Source of the DNA: Hymenobacter lapidiphilus
GTDB taxonomy: Bacteria; Bacteroidota; Bacteroidia; Cytophagales; Hymenobacteraceae
Direction of reading: 5' to 3'
Assembly (NCBI RefSeq): GCF_003417065.2
Contig: NZ_QVLT01000004.1
Coordinates: forward strand, 144,861-208,860
Length of the DNA: 64,000 bases
The stretch's first letter is position 1. Every line of letters begins with the position of its first letter. This document shows, one piece after another, positions 17,086 to 26,589 of this stretch. The translations under genes and the position numbers were made by a program. The notes under the pieces were generated by a model. The model was not told the DNA's origin. It did not search any database and saw only the letters and a program-made list of their open reading frames with translations.

Positions 17086-20025
17086 ATGGCTAAAAATACC
17101 TACAAGCAACCGGCCGAAACCCCCACCCGCCGCGGCAACGAGCCCCGGCCCGCTGAGCCGCGGCCGGCCCGCAACCAACCCCGCCCCGCTGCTGCCTCCG
17201 CCGACGCGCCTCCGCGCGAGAACCGGCGCAACGAGCCGAAGTCGGCGGCTGCGGCCAAGCCTAAGAAGGAGCGTAGGCCGCTGAAACTACCGGTTTTTCA
17301 GCTGGGGGGCATCTTTGACTTCCTGCGCGACCGGCGCTTCCAGTTGTTTCTGGGCTTTTTCCTGCTCTTCAGCTCCATTTACCTTACCATTGCCTTCGTC
17401 TCGTTCCTGTTCACCGGCCATGCCGACCAGAGCGTGACCGAAAGCGTGGGCCGCACCGCCCTGCGCGACGCGGGCCAGGAAACCGGCAACTGGCTGGGGG
17501 TGGTGGGGGCATTGCTGGCCGAATGGCTGATTCAGGACGGCTTTGGGGTGGCTGCGTTTGCCCTGATTCCGATAGTCTTCTTCCTGGGGTATAAAACCGT
17601 GTTTCGTCGCGGAGCCGTGTCGTTCAGCTACGTGCTGGCCCTGTGCCTGTTCACTACGCTCTGGCTGAGCGTGCTGTTGGGCTACGTGGTGCTCTCCCTG
17701 CAAAGCCCCGGCATCGACCCCGTGCTGGCCCATAGCCTCGACTTTTTGTGCGGCGGCGTAGGCTATGAAACGGCCTTCTGGCTCGATAGCCTCATTGGCT
17801 GGGGCACGGTGCTGCTGCTGGCCTTCCTGCTGATTTCGTTCGTGGTGTTCTTCTTCAACATCACCACTCTCAACCTGGGCAGCAGCCCCGAAGAGGCTGC
17901 TGACGAGTCCGACGCCCGCCGCCCCGCCACCAACGAGCCCGCCCCCTGGGCCGTAGATGCCGCCTCGGCCGAGGATACCAACGACAACCCGCTCGGCCTC
18001 ACGCTGCGCGATACGCGGGGTTCGCGGGCCATGACAGCCGAGGAGCAGGAGGCTGATGACGAATTCGATGAGGATGAACCGGCCCCGATTACACTCCGTA
18101 CCGGCGCCGTGGCTTCGTCGGCGCTGGCGGCGGCCACTACGGTAGGAGGGGGGCTGGCGGCCGGCGCTTCGGCGCTGCCCCTGAGCGTGGCCCCGGTGGC
18201 TGCGGCAATAGTGCCCAAATCCAGCGGGCCCAGCTTCTCTATTGAAGTAGCCGCGCCCGAGCCGACCGCGCACCGGTTGCCCCGGCCGCGCCCTGGCGGC
18301 CAGCGTGCCCACGCCACTTTCGCTGGCCGATCTGGCCGATGACGATGCCCCGCTGCCAGCCTCTCTGCCGTTGCCTGCGCCGGCCCAGCCCGCGGGCCTC
18401 TCGTTTGAGGTGGAAGACGCCACCGGCAAGCCCGAGCTCGACCCTTCGGCCGGGCCCGACATGGCTATTATTTCCGAGGAGACGAGGAGGCCGAGGTGAT
18501 GCCGACCGGCGAGTACGACCCCACGCTCGACCTGCCCCGCTACCAGTACCCGACCCTGGACCTGCTCAACGACTACGGCCAGGCTAAAGCCCAGGTAACC
18601 AAGGAGGAGCTGGAGGCCAACAAAGACCGCATTGTGGAAACGCTGGGCCACTACGGCATCAATATCGCCAGCATCAAGGCTACCATCGGCCCCACCGTCA
18701 CGCTCTACGAAATCGTGCCCGACGCCGGGGTGCGCATCAGCAAAATCAAGAGCCTGGAAGACGATATTGCCCTGAGTCTGGCCGCTTTGGGCATCCGCAT
18801 CATCGCGCCTATTCCGGGTAAGGGCACCATTGGCATCGAGGTGCCGAACGCCAAGAAGGAGATGGTGAGCATCCGCTCGGTATTCAACACCGAGAAGTTC
18901 ATTTCCACGGAAATGGACCTGCCCATTGCCTTCGGCCGCACCATTACCAACGAGGTATTCGTGGTCGATCTGGCCAAAATGCCCCACTTGCTGATGGCTG
19001 GCGCTACCGGCCAGGGTAAGTCGGTGGGCCTGAACGTGATTCTGGCCTCACTCATCTACAAGCGCCACCCCAGCCAGCTCAAGTTCGTGCTCGTCGACCC
19101 CAAAAAGGTGGAATTGAGCATCTTCAACAAGATCGAGCGCCACTTCCTGGCCAAGCTGCCCGACACCGAGGAGCCCATCATCACCGATACTAAGAAGGTG
19201 GTGAACACGCTCAACTCGCTGTGCATGGAGATGGACAAGCGCTACGACTTGCTGAAGGATGCCGGCTGCCGCAACCTGAAGGAGTACAACCGCAAGTTTG
19301 TGGAGCGCCGTCTCAGCCCCAAGAAGGGCCACCGCTACATGCCCTTTATTGTGCTGGTGATTGACGAGCTGGCCGACCTGATGATGACGGCCGGCAAAGA
19401 AGTGGAAACGCCCATTGCCCGCCTCGCCCAGCTGGCCCGCGCCATCGGCATCCACCTCATCGTGGCCACCCAGCGCCCCTCGGTAAACGTGATTACCGGT
19501 ATCATCAAGGCCAACTTCCCCTGCCGGATTTCCTTTAAGGTGACGAGCAAAATCGACTCCCGCACCATCCTCGATGCCGGCGGGGCCGACCAGCTCATCG
19601 GCCAGGGCGACATGCTGATTTCGCAGGGCTCCGACATCATTCGGGTGCAGTGCGCCTTCATCGACACGCCAGAAGTGGACCGCCTCTGCGACTTCGTGGG
19701 CGGGCAGCAGGGCTACCCCGACGCCTACCACCTGCCCGAAGTGGTGGGTGAAAGTGGCGGCGGCAACGGCGACGGTGATGATTTTGACGCCGCCGACCGC
19801 GACAATATGTTCGAGGAGGCCGCGCGTGTTATCGTTACGCATCAGCAGGGCAGCACCTCGCTGCTGCAGCGCCGCCTCAAGCTTGGCTATAACCGCGCCG
19901 GTCGCCTGATTGACCAGCTGGAGCACGCCGGCATTGTGGGCCCGTTTGAGGGCAGCAAGGCCCGGGAGGTATTAATTCCGGATGAGTACAGTTTGGAACA
20001 GTTGTTGAATACGTTGGCCAAGTAG
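17086..20025 (+). pseudogene. ftsK: DNA translocase FtsK, reading frame interrupted three times
   Basis: FtsK couples division with chromosome segregation, pumping DNA and activating XerCD at dif. The first frame (17086-18342) has a basic Pro-rich start and four membrane helices (about residues 85-270). The last frame (to 20025) has the motor: Walker A GATGQGKSVGLN, Walker B LVIDELADLMM, VATQRPSVNVITG, and a C-terminal gamma winged helix (TSLLQRRLKLGYNRAGRLID). Between them, within the variable acidic linker, the frame slips by one missing base at about 18269, 18290 and 18480. The three losses together restore the original frame. Supplying one base at each site gives an uninterrupted linker (for example APVAPAA and DEEAEVMPTGEYDP). 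Domains on both sides are intact. This is either sequencing error in GC-rich DNA or a genuine lesion. Confidence 0.9.
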
Positions 20026-20186
20026 TTGGTAGTACTTCACTGCAAGGGCTTAGAAATCCGATTCGGAAGAAGTAAAAGAAAGAACTTCATTCCTATTTTG
20101 GAGTATCTAACGGCAGCAAGTGTCGACTCTACAGTCTGAGTACCACCAACCAACAACCAAGCACTAAATAACCTCTTCCTTTTGCA

Positions 20187-20831
20187 ATGAAAAAGTACCT
20201 CGCTCTGCTCGCCCTGTCCGTTTCTTTTACCTCCGTAGCTACTGCGCAGCAGGATCCTAAGGCGGAGAAGATTCTGGACCAGATGAGTGCGAAATACAAG
20301 GCCATGAAGGCTTTTAAAGCTACTTTCACCCAAACCCTGGAAAACGACGCGGCCAAAGTAAAAGAGAACCTGACCGGTGACATTACAGTGAGCGGCCAGA
20401 AGTTTCGGCTGAAAATGAGTGGTCAGGAGGTCATCAACAACGGCCAGACCATGTGGACCTACATGAAGTCGGAGAACGAAGTGAACGTGTCCGACTACGA
20501 GCCCGACGAGCAGGAAGTGTCGCCCTCGCAGATTTACACGCTCTACAAGAAAGGCTACAAGTACAATTATGTGCAGGAAGCCAAGGAGGGCGGCGAGTTA
20601 GTCGACATTATCGACCTCTCGCCCGAAGACCGTAGTAACCCCGTGTACAAAGTGCGCCTGAAAGTAGGCCGCAACGATAAGGCTGTGAAAAGCTGGCAGA
20701 TGTACAAAAAGAACGGCAACCGCTACACCTACCGCATCAGCAAGTTTCTGCCCAACGCCCCGGTTGATGCCACGACTTTCAACTTCGATAAAACCAAGTA
20801 TAAAGGTGTGAAGGTAATTGACCTGCGCTAA
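20187..20831 (+). CDS. lolA: LolA-like outer-membrane lipoprotein carrier
   Basis: 214 residues with a signal peptide (MKKYLALLALSVSFTSVATA) and an early helix EKILDQMSAKYKAMKAFKA. The LolA beta-barrel pattern follows (FTQTLENDAAKVKENLTGDI, GQKFRLKMSGQEVINNGQTM). LolA ferries lipoproteins through the periplasm. Bacteroidota lack the E. coli-type LolB, so the receiving partner is unknown here. The position directly after ftsK matches the arrangement seen in related bacteria. A strong hairpin terminator follows. Confidence 0.9.
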   Translation: MKKYLALLALSVSFTSVATAQQDPKAEKILDQMSAKYKAMKAFKATFTQTLENDAAKVKENLTGDITVSGQKFRLKMSGQEVINNGQTMWTYMKSENEVNVSDYEPDEQEVSPSQIYTLYKKGYKYNYVQEAKEGGELVDIIDLSPEDRSNPVYKVRLKVGRNDKAVKSWQMYKKNGNRYTYRISKFLPNAPVDATTFNFDKTKYKGVKVIDLR

Positions 20832-20849
20832 GCGCACACCAGCCAATCT

Positions 20850-20891
20850 AACCGGCCCGCTCCTGCTGATGCAGGGGCGGGCCGGTTCTTT
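20850..20891 (+). terminator. Terminator after lolA
   Basis: AACCGGCCCGC (20850-20860) pairs with GCGGGCCGGTT (20877-20887), with an inner CCTGC/GCAGG stem, followed by CTTTG. This is a strong intrinsic terminator. Confidence 0.85.
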
Positions 20892-20961
20892 GTTGGGCTG
20901 ATTTTGCCTACTTTGAGTTCGGTTTCAGACCCAAAAGCTGCTTTTTTAGGGAGGACTCATT

Positions 20962-22241
20962 ATGCAGGAAGATTTTCTCCATTACGTTTGGCAGCACCAG
21001 TACTTCGATAAAACCGACCTGCTTACCGACGACGGCCAGCGGATAACCGTGCTGCGTCCTGGTCACCGCAACCCCGATGCCGGCCCCGATTTTCTGGGAG
21101 CCCGCCTGCAGATAGGCGAGGTGGAATGGAGCGGGGCGTGGAAATCCACCTGCGTGCTTCCGACTGGCACCGCCACCAGCACCAGACCGACCCCAAATAC
21201 GACCAGGTGGTGCTGCACGTAGTGAACGTGGCCGACGTGCCGGTGCAGCGCACCAACGGCTCCGAAATTCCGGTGCTGGCCCTGGCGGCGCGGCTGCCAG
21301 CCGGGGCCCTGGCCGCCTACGAGCAGCTGCGCGGCCAGCCGCCCGAAACCCTGCTGCCCTGCGCCCCGCTGCTGCCCCAGGTGTCGGAGCTAACGCGCAC
21401 CATGATGCTGGGCCGCACGCTGCTGGAGCGAATGGAGCAGAAGGCCGACCGCGTAACCGAGCTGCATGAGCGGCTGGGCCAGGACTGGGAGGCCACCGCT
21501 TGGCACGCGCTGGCGGCGGCGTTCGGTTTCCAGAAAAACACCGAGCCGCTGGCCCGCCTAGCCAAAGCCTTGCCGCTGGCACTGCTGCGCCGCTACCGCC
21601 CCGACAGCCGCCAGCTGGCCGCGCTGGTGTTCGGGCAGGCCGGGTTTCTGGAAGACGAGCCGCAGGACGAGTTCAGCCGCGACCTGCAGGCGGAGTTTGG
21701 GTTTCTGCGCCACAAGCACAACCTGCACGGTACGGCGCTGGCGGCCCACGAATGGAACTTCCTGCGGCTGCGACCGGCTAACTTTCCCACTGTGCGGCTA
21801 GCCCAGCTCATAGCCCTGCTCCATGCCCGCCCCACGCTGTTCGACGCCCTGCTCACGGCCCGCGACGGCCGGGCGCTGGAGCAGTTTTTCCGGGCTCCGC
21901 TGCCCGAGTACTGGCAGACCCACACCCGCCCCGGCCGCCCCGGGAAAGTGGCCGAGCTGGGCCGCGGCAGCGTGCACCTGCTGATAACCAACACCGTGGT
22001 GCCACTGCGCGTGGCCTACGCCCGCTCCGTTGGCAACCCCGACCAAGTCGAAGCCGCCCTCAGCCTGCTTGACCACCTGCCCGCCGAGCGCAACCACTTC
22101 ACCGACGCCTACGACGCCGCTGGCTTCCGCCATACCTGCGCCGCCGACTCGCAGGCTTTGCTGGCCCTGCACCGCGGTTACTGCGCCCCGCGCCGCTGCG
22201 TGCACTGCGGCATCGGGGCCAGCCTGCTCCGCCAGCTTTGA
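20962..22241 (+). pseudogene. DUF2851 protein, single-base frameshift
   Basis: The N-terminal frame (from 20962, MQEDFLHYVWQHQYFDKTDL, GHRNPDAGPDFLGARL) runs into the second frame (VEIHLRASDWHRHQHQTDP onward to 22241) with one base missing near 21137. Restoring one base gives WSGAVEIHLRASDW, the expected family sequence. The DUF2851 family is Bacteroidota-specific and of unknown function. The C-terminal half includes a cysteine cluster (CAPRRCVHCGIG) near the end. A GGGAGGA sequence lies 9 nt before the ATG, an unusually clear Shine-Dalgarno-like site for this phylum. As with ftsK, sequencing error is as likely as real inactivation. Confidence 0.88.
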
Positions 22242-22327
22242 GCCACAAGCTGCAAGCCACAAGCATGTTCAAACAGCTTACGCGGCTAGGCTTGCAGCTT
22301 GTGGCGCGCAGCTTGTAGCTTGCAGCT
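22242..22327. repeat. Inverted repeat, CAAGCTGCAAGCC family
   Basis: GCCACAAGCTGCAAGCC (22242-22258) is repeated in inverse at 22289-22305, with a further TTGTAGCTTGCAGCT extension. The left arm starts on the base after the DUF2851 stop codon. A degenerate relative lies inside valS at 31320-31415. Confidence 0.8.
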
Positions 22328-22330
22328 CAA

Positions 22331-23584
22331 ATGAAGATTTTCCTCGCCTTGCTGCTCAATACCGGCCTGCTGTGGCTGTTGTGGCAGTGGCTGCGCCGGG
22401 TGCGGCAACTGCCCCAGTTGGGTCGCTGGGTGCTGCCCACGCTGGCCCTGAAGTTGCTGGCCACGGCCATTACCTTGATAGTGCTAACCGAGGACGCGTT
22501 GTATTTCCTGGATTGGAGCCGGCGCATGACCGACCAGCTCTGGCAGGCGCCCGGCCAGTGGCTGCGCATGCTGCCGACCGATGAGTTTCACTGGCAGGGC
22601 GCGAAGCTGATATTTCATGGATTTTCCAACACGCTTTTTATCGTCAAGCTGCTGTCGGTGCTGAACCTGGCCAGCCTGGGCAGCGCCGGGCTGAACGCGC
22701 TGTACCTGTCGGTATTTAGTTTTGTGGGTAGCTGGGAGCTGGTGCGGCAGCTGCGGCGGCTGTGGCCCGAGGCGGTGCCGCTGGCGGCCGTAGGGGCCTT
22801 CCTGCTCTGGCCCACGGTGGTGTACTGGACTTCGGGCCTGACCAAGGAAAGCCTACTAGTGGGCAGCGGGGCGCTGGTGCTGGCCGCCGTGCTGCGGCTG
22901 GCCTACGGGCCGTATACGGGCCGGAGCTGGGTGGTGGCGGGACTGCTGGCCGCCGCGCTGCTGCACTTCAAGATGCGCTATTTCTTCGCCGTGGTGCTGT
23001 TCGGGGTGCTGGCCGGGCTGGGGCTGATTCGGGTGTTGCAGCAGTTGGGGCTGGCCCGGAACCGACTGGTGCAGTTGGCGCTGTTGCTGAGCCTGCTGGC
23101 CGGCGGAAGCTGGGCGGCAGGGGAGGTGAGCACGCTTTTCCGGCCCAATAAATTTACCTCCCAGCTCCAGCGCAACTACACCGCCCTGCTCCGCGTTTCC
23201 GCCGACCGGCCCCACCTGCGCTACCCCAATCTGCAGCCCACCACCGAAAGCGTGGTGCGCCATGCGCCGGTGGCCGCCCTCAACACGCTGGTGCGCCCCT
23301 GGCCCTGGGAGGGCGACTCGGTACGCTACGTGGCGGCGGGCCTCGAAAATCTGCTGCTGCTGGGGTTGCTGGGCGTAGCCTCAGTGGCCGTGGTGCGGGG
23401 CCGCGCCGGCCGGTTGCCGTTTGCGGTGGTAATGGCTCTGCTGCTCTACTGTGTGCTGTTGGCCGCGTTGCTGGGCCTCACTACGCCCAACCTGGGCACC
23501 CTCAGCCGCTACCGCGTCACGTTCCTGCCGTTTCTGCTGTTGCTACTGCTGCAAAACGACTACGTGCGCCGTTGGCTGAAGTGA
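22331..23584 (+). CDS. Polytopic membrane protein of unknown function
   Basis: 417 residues with about nine or ten hydrophobic helices. Conserved-looking polar spots include LDWSRRMTDQLWQ and the loop WPTVVYWTSGLTKES; a Trp-Thr-Ser-Gly-Leu-x-Lys-Glu pattern occurs in membrane glycosyltransferase-like proteins of exopolysaccharide loci. Here the gene is isolated, so the function is open. It begins directly after the inverted repeat and ends before another long inverted repeat. Confidence 0.7.
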   Translation: MKIFLALLLNTGLLWLLWQWLRRVRQLPQLGRWVLPTLALKLLATAITLIVLTEDALYFLDWSRRMTDQLWQAPGQWLRMLPTDEFHWQGAKLIFHGFSNTLFIVKLLSVLNLASLGSAGLNALYLSVFSFVGSWELVRQLRRLWPEAVPLAAVGAFLLWPTVVYWTSGLTKESLLVGSGALVLAAVLRLAYGPYTGRSWVVAGLLAAALLHFKMRYFFAVVLFGVLAGLGLIRVLQQLGLARNRLVQLALLLSLLAGGSWAAGEVSTLFRPNKFTSQLQRNYTALLRVSADRPHLRYPNLQPTTESVVRHAPVAALNTLVRPWPWEGDSVRYVAAGLENLLLLGLLGVASVAVVRGRAGRLPFAVVMALLLYCVLLAALLGLTTPNLGTLSRYRVTFLPFLLLLLLQNDYVRRWLK

Positions 23585-23603
23585 GTTGGCAATTGCGAGT
23601 GAA

Positions 23604-23753
23604 AGAACGTGTCATGCTGAGCATGTGGCGCAGCATCTCTACCGCTTCGTTGTAGAGCTAATCAGCCGGTAGGACTACTACTGCGGTAGAGATGCTTCGA
23701 CTGCGGCTCCGCACACTGGCTTTATGCGCCACATGCTCAGCATGACACGTTCT
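23604..23753. repeat. Long inverted repeat, GAACGTCAT family, AGCATCTCTACC type
   Basis: A 29-bp outer pair (23604-23632 with 23725-23753) has AGAACGTGTCATGCTGAGCA. An inner AGCATCTCTACCGC pairs with GCGGTAGAGATGCT. The flanks (GTTGGCAATTG and CAACTGCCAAT) extend the symmetry further. It fills the gap between the membrane protein and the NeuD-like gene. Confidence 0.9.
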
Positions 23754-23801
23754 TTTTACTGACAACTCACAACTGCCAATCAGCACTTACATCTCATCCC
23801 G

Positions 23802-23809
23802 TATCTTTG
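23802..23809 (+). promoter_or_regulatory. Predicted -7 box of the NeuD-like gene
   Basis: TATCTTTG fits TAnnTTTG, 53 nt upstream of the ATG at 23863. Confidence 0.55.
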
Positions 23810-23862
23810 CTGTTTCGTTCTTAACTCGTCATCGGCCGCCCCGCGGCCGTTTTTTAATAGAT

Positions 23863-24495
23863 ATGGAAAATCCCGTAATCATCCTGGGGGCTCAGGCCGT
23901 GGGCACCGCGGCTCTCGATGCCTTCCAGAGCAACGATGTAGTCGTGTACTGCCTGCTCGACGACAATGCTGCCCTGCAGGAAACCGAACTCAACGACGTG
24001 CCCGTAATGGGCAACACCGACGATAAGGAGCTGCTCAAGCTGCTGGGCAAGAAGTGCGAGGTATTCGTGGCCACCGAAGACACGGCCAGCCGCCGCAGCC
24101 TCACCAACATGCTGCGCGAAGAATACAGCGTGGCGCCCGTCAATGCCATCCATGAGCGGGCCAGCGTATCGGCCCACGCCTGGCTGGGCCACGGCAACCT
24201 CGTGGGAGCCAACGTCGTGGTAGCCGGTACTGCCCGCCTCGGCGACGGCTGCATCCTGGGCGCCAACGCCGTGGTCGATGTAAAAGCCGAAGTGGGCGAC
24301 TACGCCCAACTAGGGGCCGGGGCCATTCTCAACGCCGGTGTAACGGTGGGCGAGCAGGCCTTTATCGGGGCCGGTGCCGTAATCGTGGCCGGGGTGAAAA
24401 TCGGGGCTAAAGCCCGTGTGGGGGCTGGCTCGGTCGTGGTGGCCGATGTGGCCGCCAACCAGACGGTATTCGGCAATCCGGCGGCGAAAGTTTAA
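23863..24495 (+). CDS. NeuD-like left-handed beta-helix acyltransferase
   Basis: 210 residues. An N-terminal nucleotide-binding-like region (VIILGAQAVGTAALDAFQ) is followed from about residue 95 by hexapeptide repeats (LGHGNLVGANVVVAG, LGDGCILGANAVV and later turns) ending GNPAAKV. This layout is that of NeuD/PglD-type sugar O- or N-acyltransferases using acetyl-CoA. No sugar-nucleotide operon surrounds it, so the acceptor is unknown. Confidence 0.85.
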   Translation: MENPVIILGAQAVGTAALDAFQSNDVVVYCLLDDNAALQETELNDVPVMGNTDDKELLKLLGKKCEVFVATEDTASRRSLTNMLREEYSVAPVNAIHERASVSAHAWLGHGNLVGANVVVAGTARLGDGCILGANAVVDVKAEVGDYAQLGAGAILNAGVTVGEQAFIGAGAVIVAGVKIGAKARVGAGSVVVADVAANQTVFGNPAAKV

Positions 24496-24503
24496 GTTTT
24501 AGA

Positions 24504-24602
24504 CATGAGATTCTGAAACCTGAGAAGTGACCCGGACGAAACCGCCAACTAGGTATTTCTTCGTCTCACTTCTCAGGCTTCACCTTCTCACTTCTCAGTA
24601 AG
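24504..24602. repeat. Imperfect inverted repeat with GAGAAGTGA motifs
   Basis: CATGAGATTCTGAAACCTGAGAAG-type sequence on the left is mirrored by CTTCTCAGG and TCACTTCTCAG on the right, between the NeuD-like gene and trhO. The symmetry is partial. Confidence 0.5.
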
Positions 24603-24603
24603 A

Positions 24604-25557
24604 ATGGATTACCTCGTTCTGCTTTACTACTGCTACACGCCGCTGGAAAACCCCGAGCAGTTTCGGGAGGAGCACCACCGGCTTTGCCTGCAGCTGAACC
24701 TGCTGGGCCGCATCATCGTGGCCCCCGAAGGCCTCAACGGCACCGTATCGGGCCGCCGGGCCGACTGTGCGGAGTACATGCGGCTGGTGAAGGCCGATCC
24801 GCGCTTTGCGTCCCTCGAATTCAAGGTGGAAGAAGCGCCGGAACACACGTTCCGTAAGCTGCACGTGCGCGTGAAGCCCGAAATCGTGCACGTGGGCCTG
24901 CCCGCCATCCGGCCCTACGAGCGCACCGGCATCCACCTCTCGCCCGAGCAGTTTCGCGACCTCAAAGACCAGCCCGACGTGGTGGTGCTCGACGTGCGCT
25001 CCGACTACGAGCACCGCCTTGGCCGCTTCAAAAACGCCGTAACGCTCGACATCGAGAACTTCCGCGAGTTCCCGGAGAAAGTGGCCGAGCTGGCGCAGTA
25101 CAAGGACAAGAAAATCCTGACCTACTGCACCGGCGGCATCAAATGCGAAAAAGCCAGCGCCTTCCTGCTCGACCAGGGTTTCGACAACGTGTACCAGCTG
25201 CACGGCGGCATCATCAAGTACGGCCTGGAGGCCGGAGGCGAGGATTTCGAGGGCAAATGCTACGTATTCGATGGCCGCGTGGCCGTCGATGTGAACACCG
25301 TGAACCCCAGTATCGTCAGCCAGTGCCAGCATTGCCGCACGCCCTCCGACCGGATGGTGAACTGCGCTAACCCGCACTGCAACGCCCATGTGCCGCTCTG
25401 CGAGGCCTGCGCCGAACAGCTGGCCGGCGCCTGCTCGCCCACCTGCCAGACCCACCCCGCCAAGCGCCCCTACGACGGCACCGGCACCTACCCCAAGCTC
25501 AGCAACCACTACAGTCCCGAACAAGGGCTGGTTTCATACCGCGCCCCGGGCCAGTAA
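24604..25557 (+). CDS. trhO: tRNA uridine(34) hydroxylase TrhO
   Basis: 317 residues. TrhO (YceA) carries out oxygen-dependent hydroxylation of uridine 34 in tRNA, the first step toward 5-(carboxy)methoxyuridine. An N-terminal acylphosphatase-like domain (to about 95) precedes a rhodanese domain with the catalytic Cys175 and the second Cys181 in TYCTGGIKCEKASAFL. A C-terminal cysteine-rich tail (CQHC, NCANPHC, CEAC, CSPTC) probably binds zinc. The length and domain order match the family. Confidence 0.93.
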   Translation: MDYLVLLYYCYTPLENPEQFREEHHRLCLQLNLLGRIIVAPEGLNGTVSGRRADCAEYMRLVKADPRFASLEFKVEEAPEHTFRKLHVRVKPEIVHVGLPAIRPYERTGIHLSPEQFRDLKDQPDVVVLDVRSDYEHRLGRFKNAVTLDIENFREFPEKVAELAQYKDKKILTYCTGGIKCEKASAFLLDQGFDNVYQLHGGIIKYGLEAGGEDFEGKCYVFDGRVAVDVNTVNPSIVSQCQHCRTPSDRMVNCANPHCNAHVPLCEACAEQLAGACSPTCQTHPAKRPYDGTGTYPKLSNHYSPEQGLVSYRAPGQ

Positions 25558-25605
25558 CGGGTCTTTTACACCTGCCATCCTAACCTATAAATCTTTCCAA
25601 CTCCC

Positions 25606-26478
25606 ATGCCCATCGCCGAATCGGAATTCATCCTCAACAAAGACGGCAGCGTTTATCACCTCAACCTGCTGCCCGACCATATTTCTGACACCATTATTAC
25701 CGTTGGCGACCCCGAGCGGGTGCCCAGCGTAAGCGAGCATTTCGACTCCATCGAAACCAAAATCCATAAGCGCGAATTCGTAACCCACGTCGGCTACTAC
25801 AAGGGCAAGCGCATCGCCGTTATCAGTACCGGCATGGGTACCGATAACATTGATATTCTGATGAATGAGCTCGATGCGCTGGTCAATATTGACTTCGTGA
25901 CCCGCGAGGTGCGGCCCCAGGCCGAGCACATCAACCTGCGCATTGTGCGGGTGGGCACCAGCGGCTCGTTGCAGGCCGATGTGCCGGTGGGCTCGTTGCT
26001 GGCCTCTGAGCACGCCGTGGGCCTCGATTCGCTCATGCAGTTTTACCCGCTCGTAGAAACCGGCCTAGAGATTGAAGTGGCCCAGGGCATCCAGCAGGCT
26101 CTGCAGCTGCCCTACCGCCCCTACTGCGTGCGTGGCTCCGACCTGCTGCGCGAGCAAATCGGGCACGACATGATTATGGGCAACACGCTCACCTGCCCCG
26201 GCTTCTATGCCCCCCAGGGCCGGGTGCTGCGCCTCGATCTGCGCCTGCCCCACCTCATTGAGGCCTACCAGAACTACCGCTACAACAGCGCCGAGGGCGA
26301 GTTCCGGCTCACCAACTTCGAGATGGAAACAGCCGGCTACTATGCCCTGGGCCGCATGCTGGGCCACGAGGTACTCTCGCTCAACGCCATCGTGGCCAAC
26401 CGCGCCACCGGCGAGTTTGCCACCAACGCCGACCAGATTGTGGGCGACCTGATCCAGAAAACCCTGGACCGGCTCTAG
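25606..26478 (+). CDS. Nucleoside phosphorylase, uridine phosphorylase-like
   Basis: 290 residues of the NP-I (PNP/UDP) family. It phosphorolyses a nucleoside to base and ribose-1-phosphate. Visible motifs are TVGDPERVPSVSEHF (phosphate-binding Gly-Asp-Pro), STGMGTDNIDILMNEL, VRVGTSGSLQADVPVG and NFEMETAGYYALGRMLGHE with the substrate-binding Met-Glu. The last motif and length favour uridine phosphorylase-type specificity, but this cannot be settled by eye. It is tail to tail with the LuxC-like gene across a 42-bp perfect palindrome. Confidence 0.88.
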   Translation: MPIAESEFILNKDGSVYHLNLLPDHISDTIITVGDPERVPSVSEHFDSIETKIHKREFVTHVGYYKGKRIAVISTGMGTDNIDILMNELDALVNIDFVTREVRPQAEHINLRIVRVGTSGSLQADVPVGSLLASEHAVGLDSLMQFYPLVETGLEIEVAQGIQQALQLPYRPYCVRGSDLLREQIGHDMIMGNTLTCPGFYAPQGRVLRLDLRLPHLIEAYQNYRYNSAEGEFRLTNFEMETAGYYALGRMLGHEVLSLNAIVANRATGEFATNADQIVGDLIQKTLDRL

Positions 26479-26523
26479 GATCACGGATTAGCGCGGATTT
26501 TTTTCGGATTTCCCGGATTTTGT

Positions 26524-26565
26524 GAACGAACAAGGGCGAAGCAATTGCTTCGCCCTTGTTCGTTC
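26524..26565. terminator. 42-bp perfect palindrome, likely bidirectional terminator
   Basis: An uninterrupted palindrome centred on GCAATTGC: GAACGAACAAGGGCGAAG on the left with its exact inverse on the right. It lies between convergent genes. In RNA it would fold into a hairpin with a minimal loop. Confidence 0.8.
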
Positions 26566-26589
26566 CTTGCTTTTTATTTGGATCGTATT

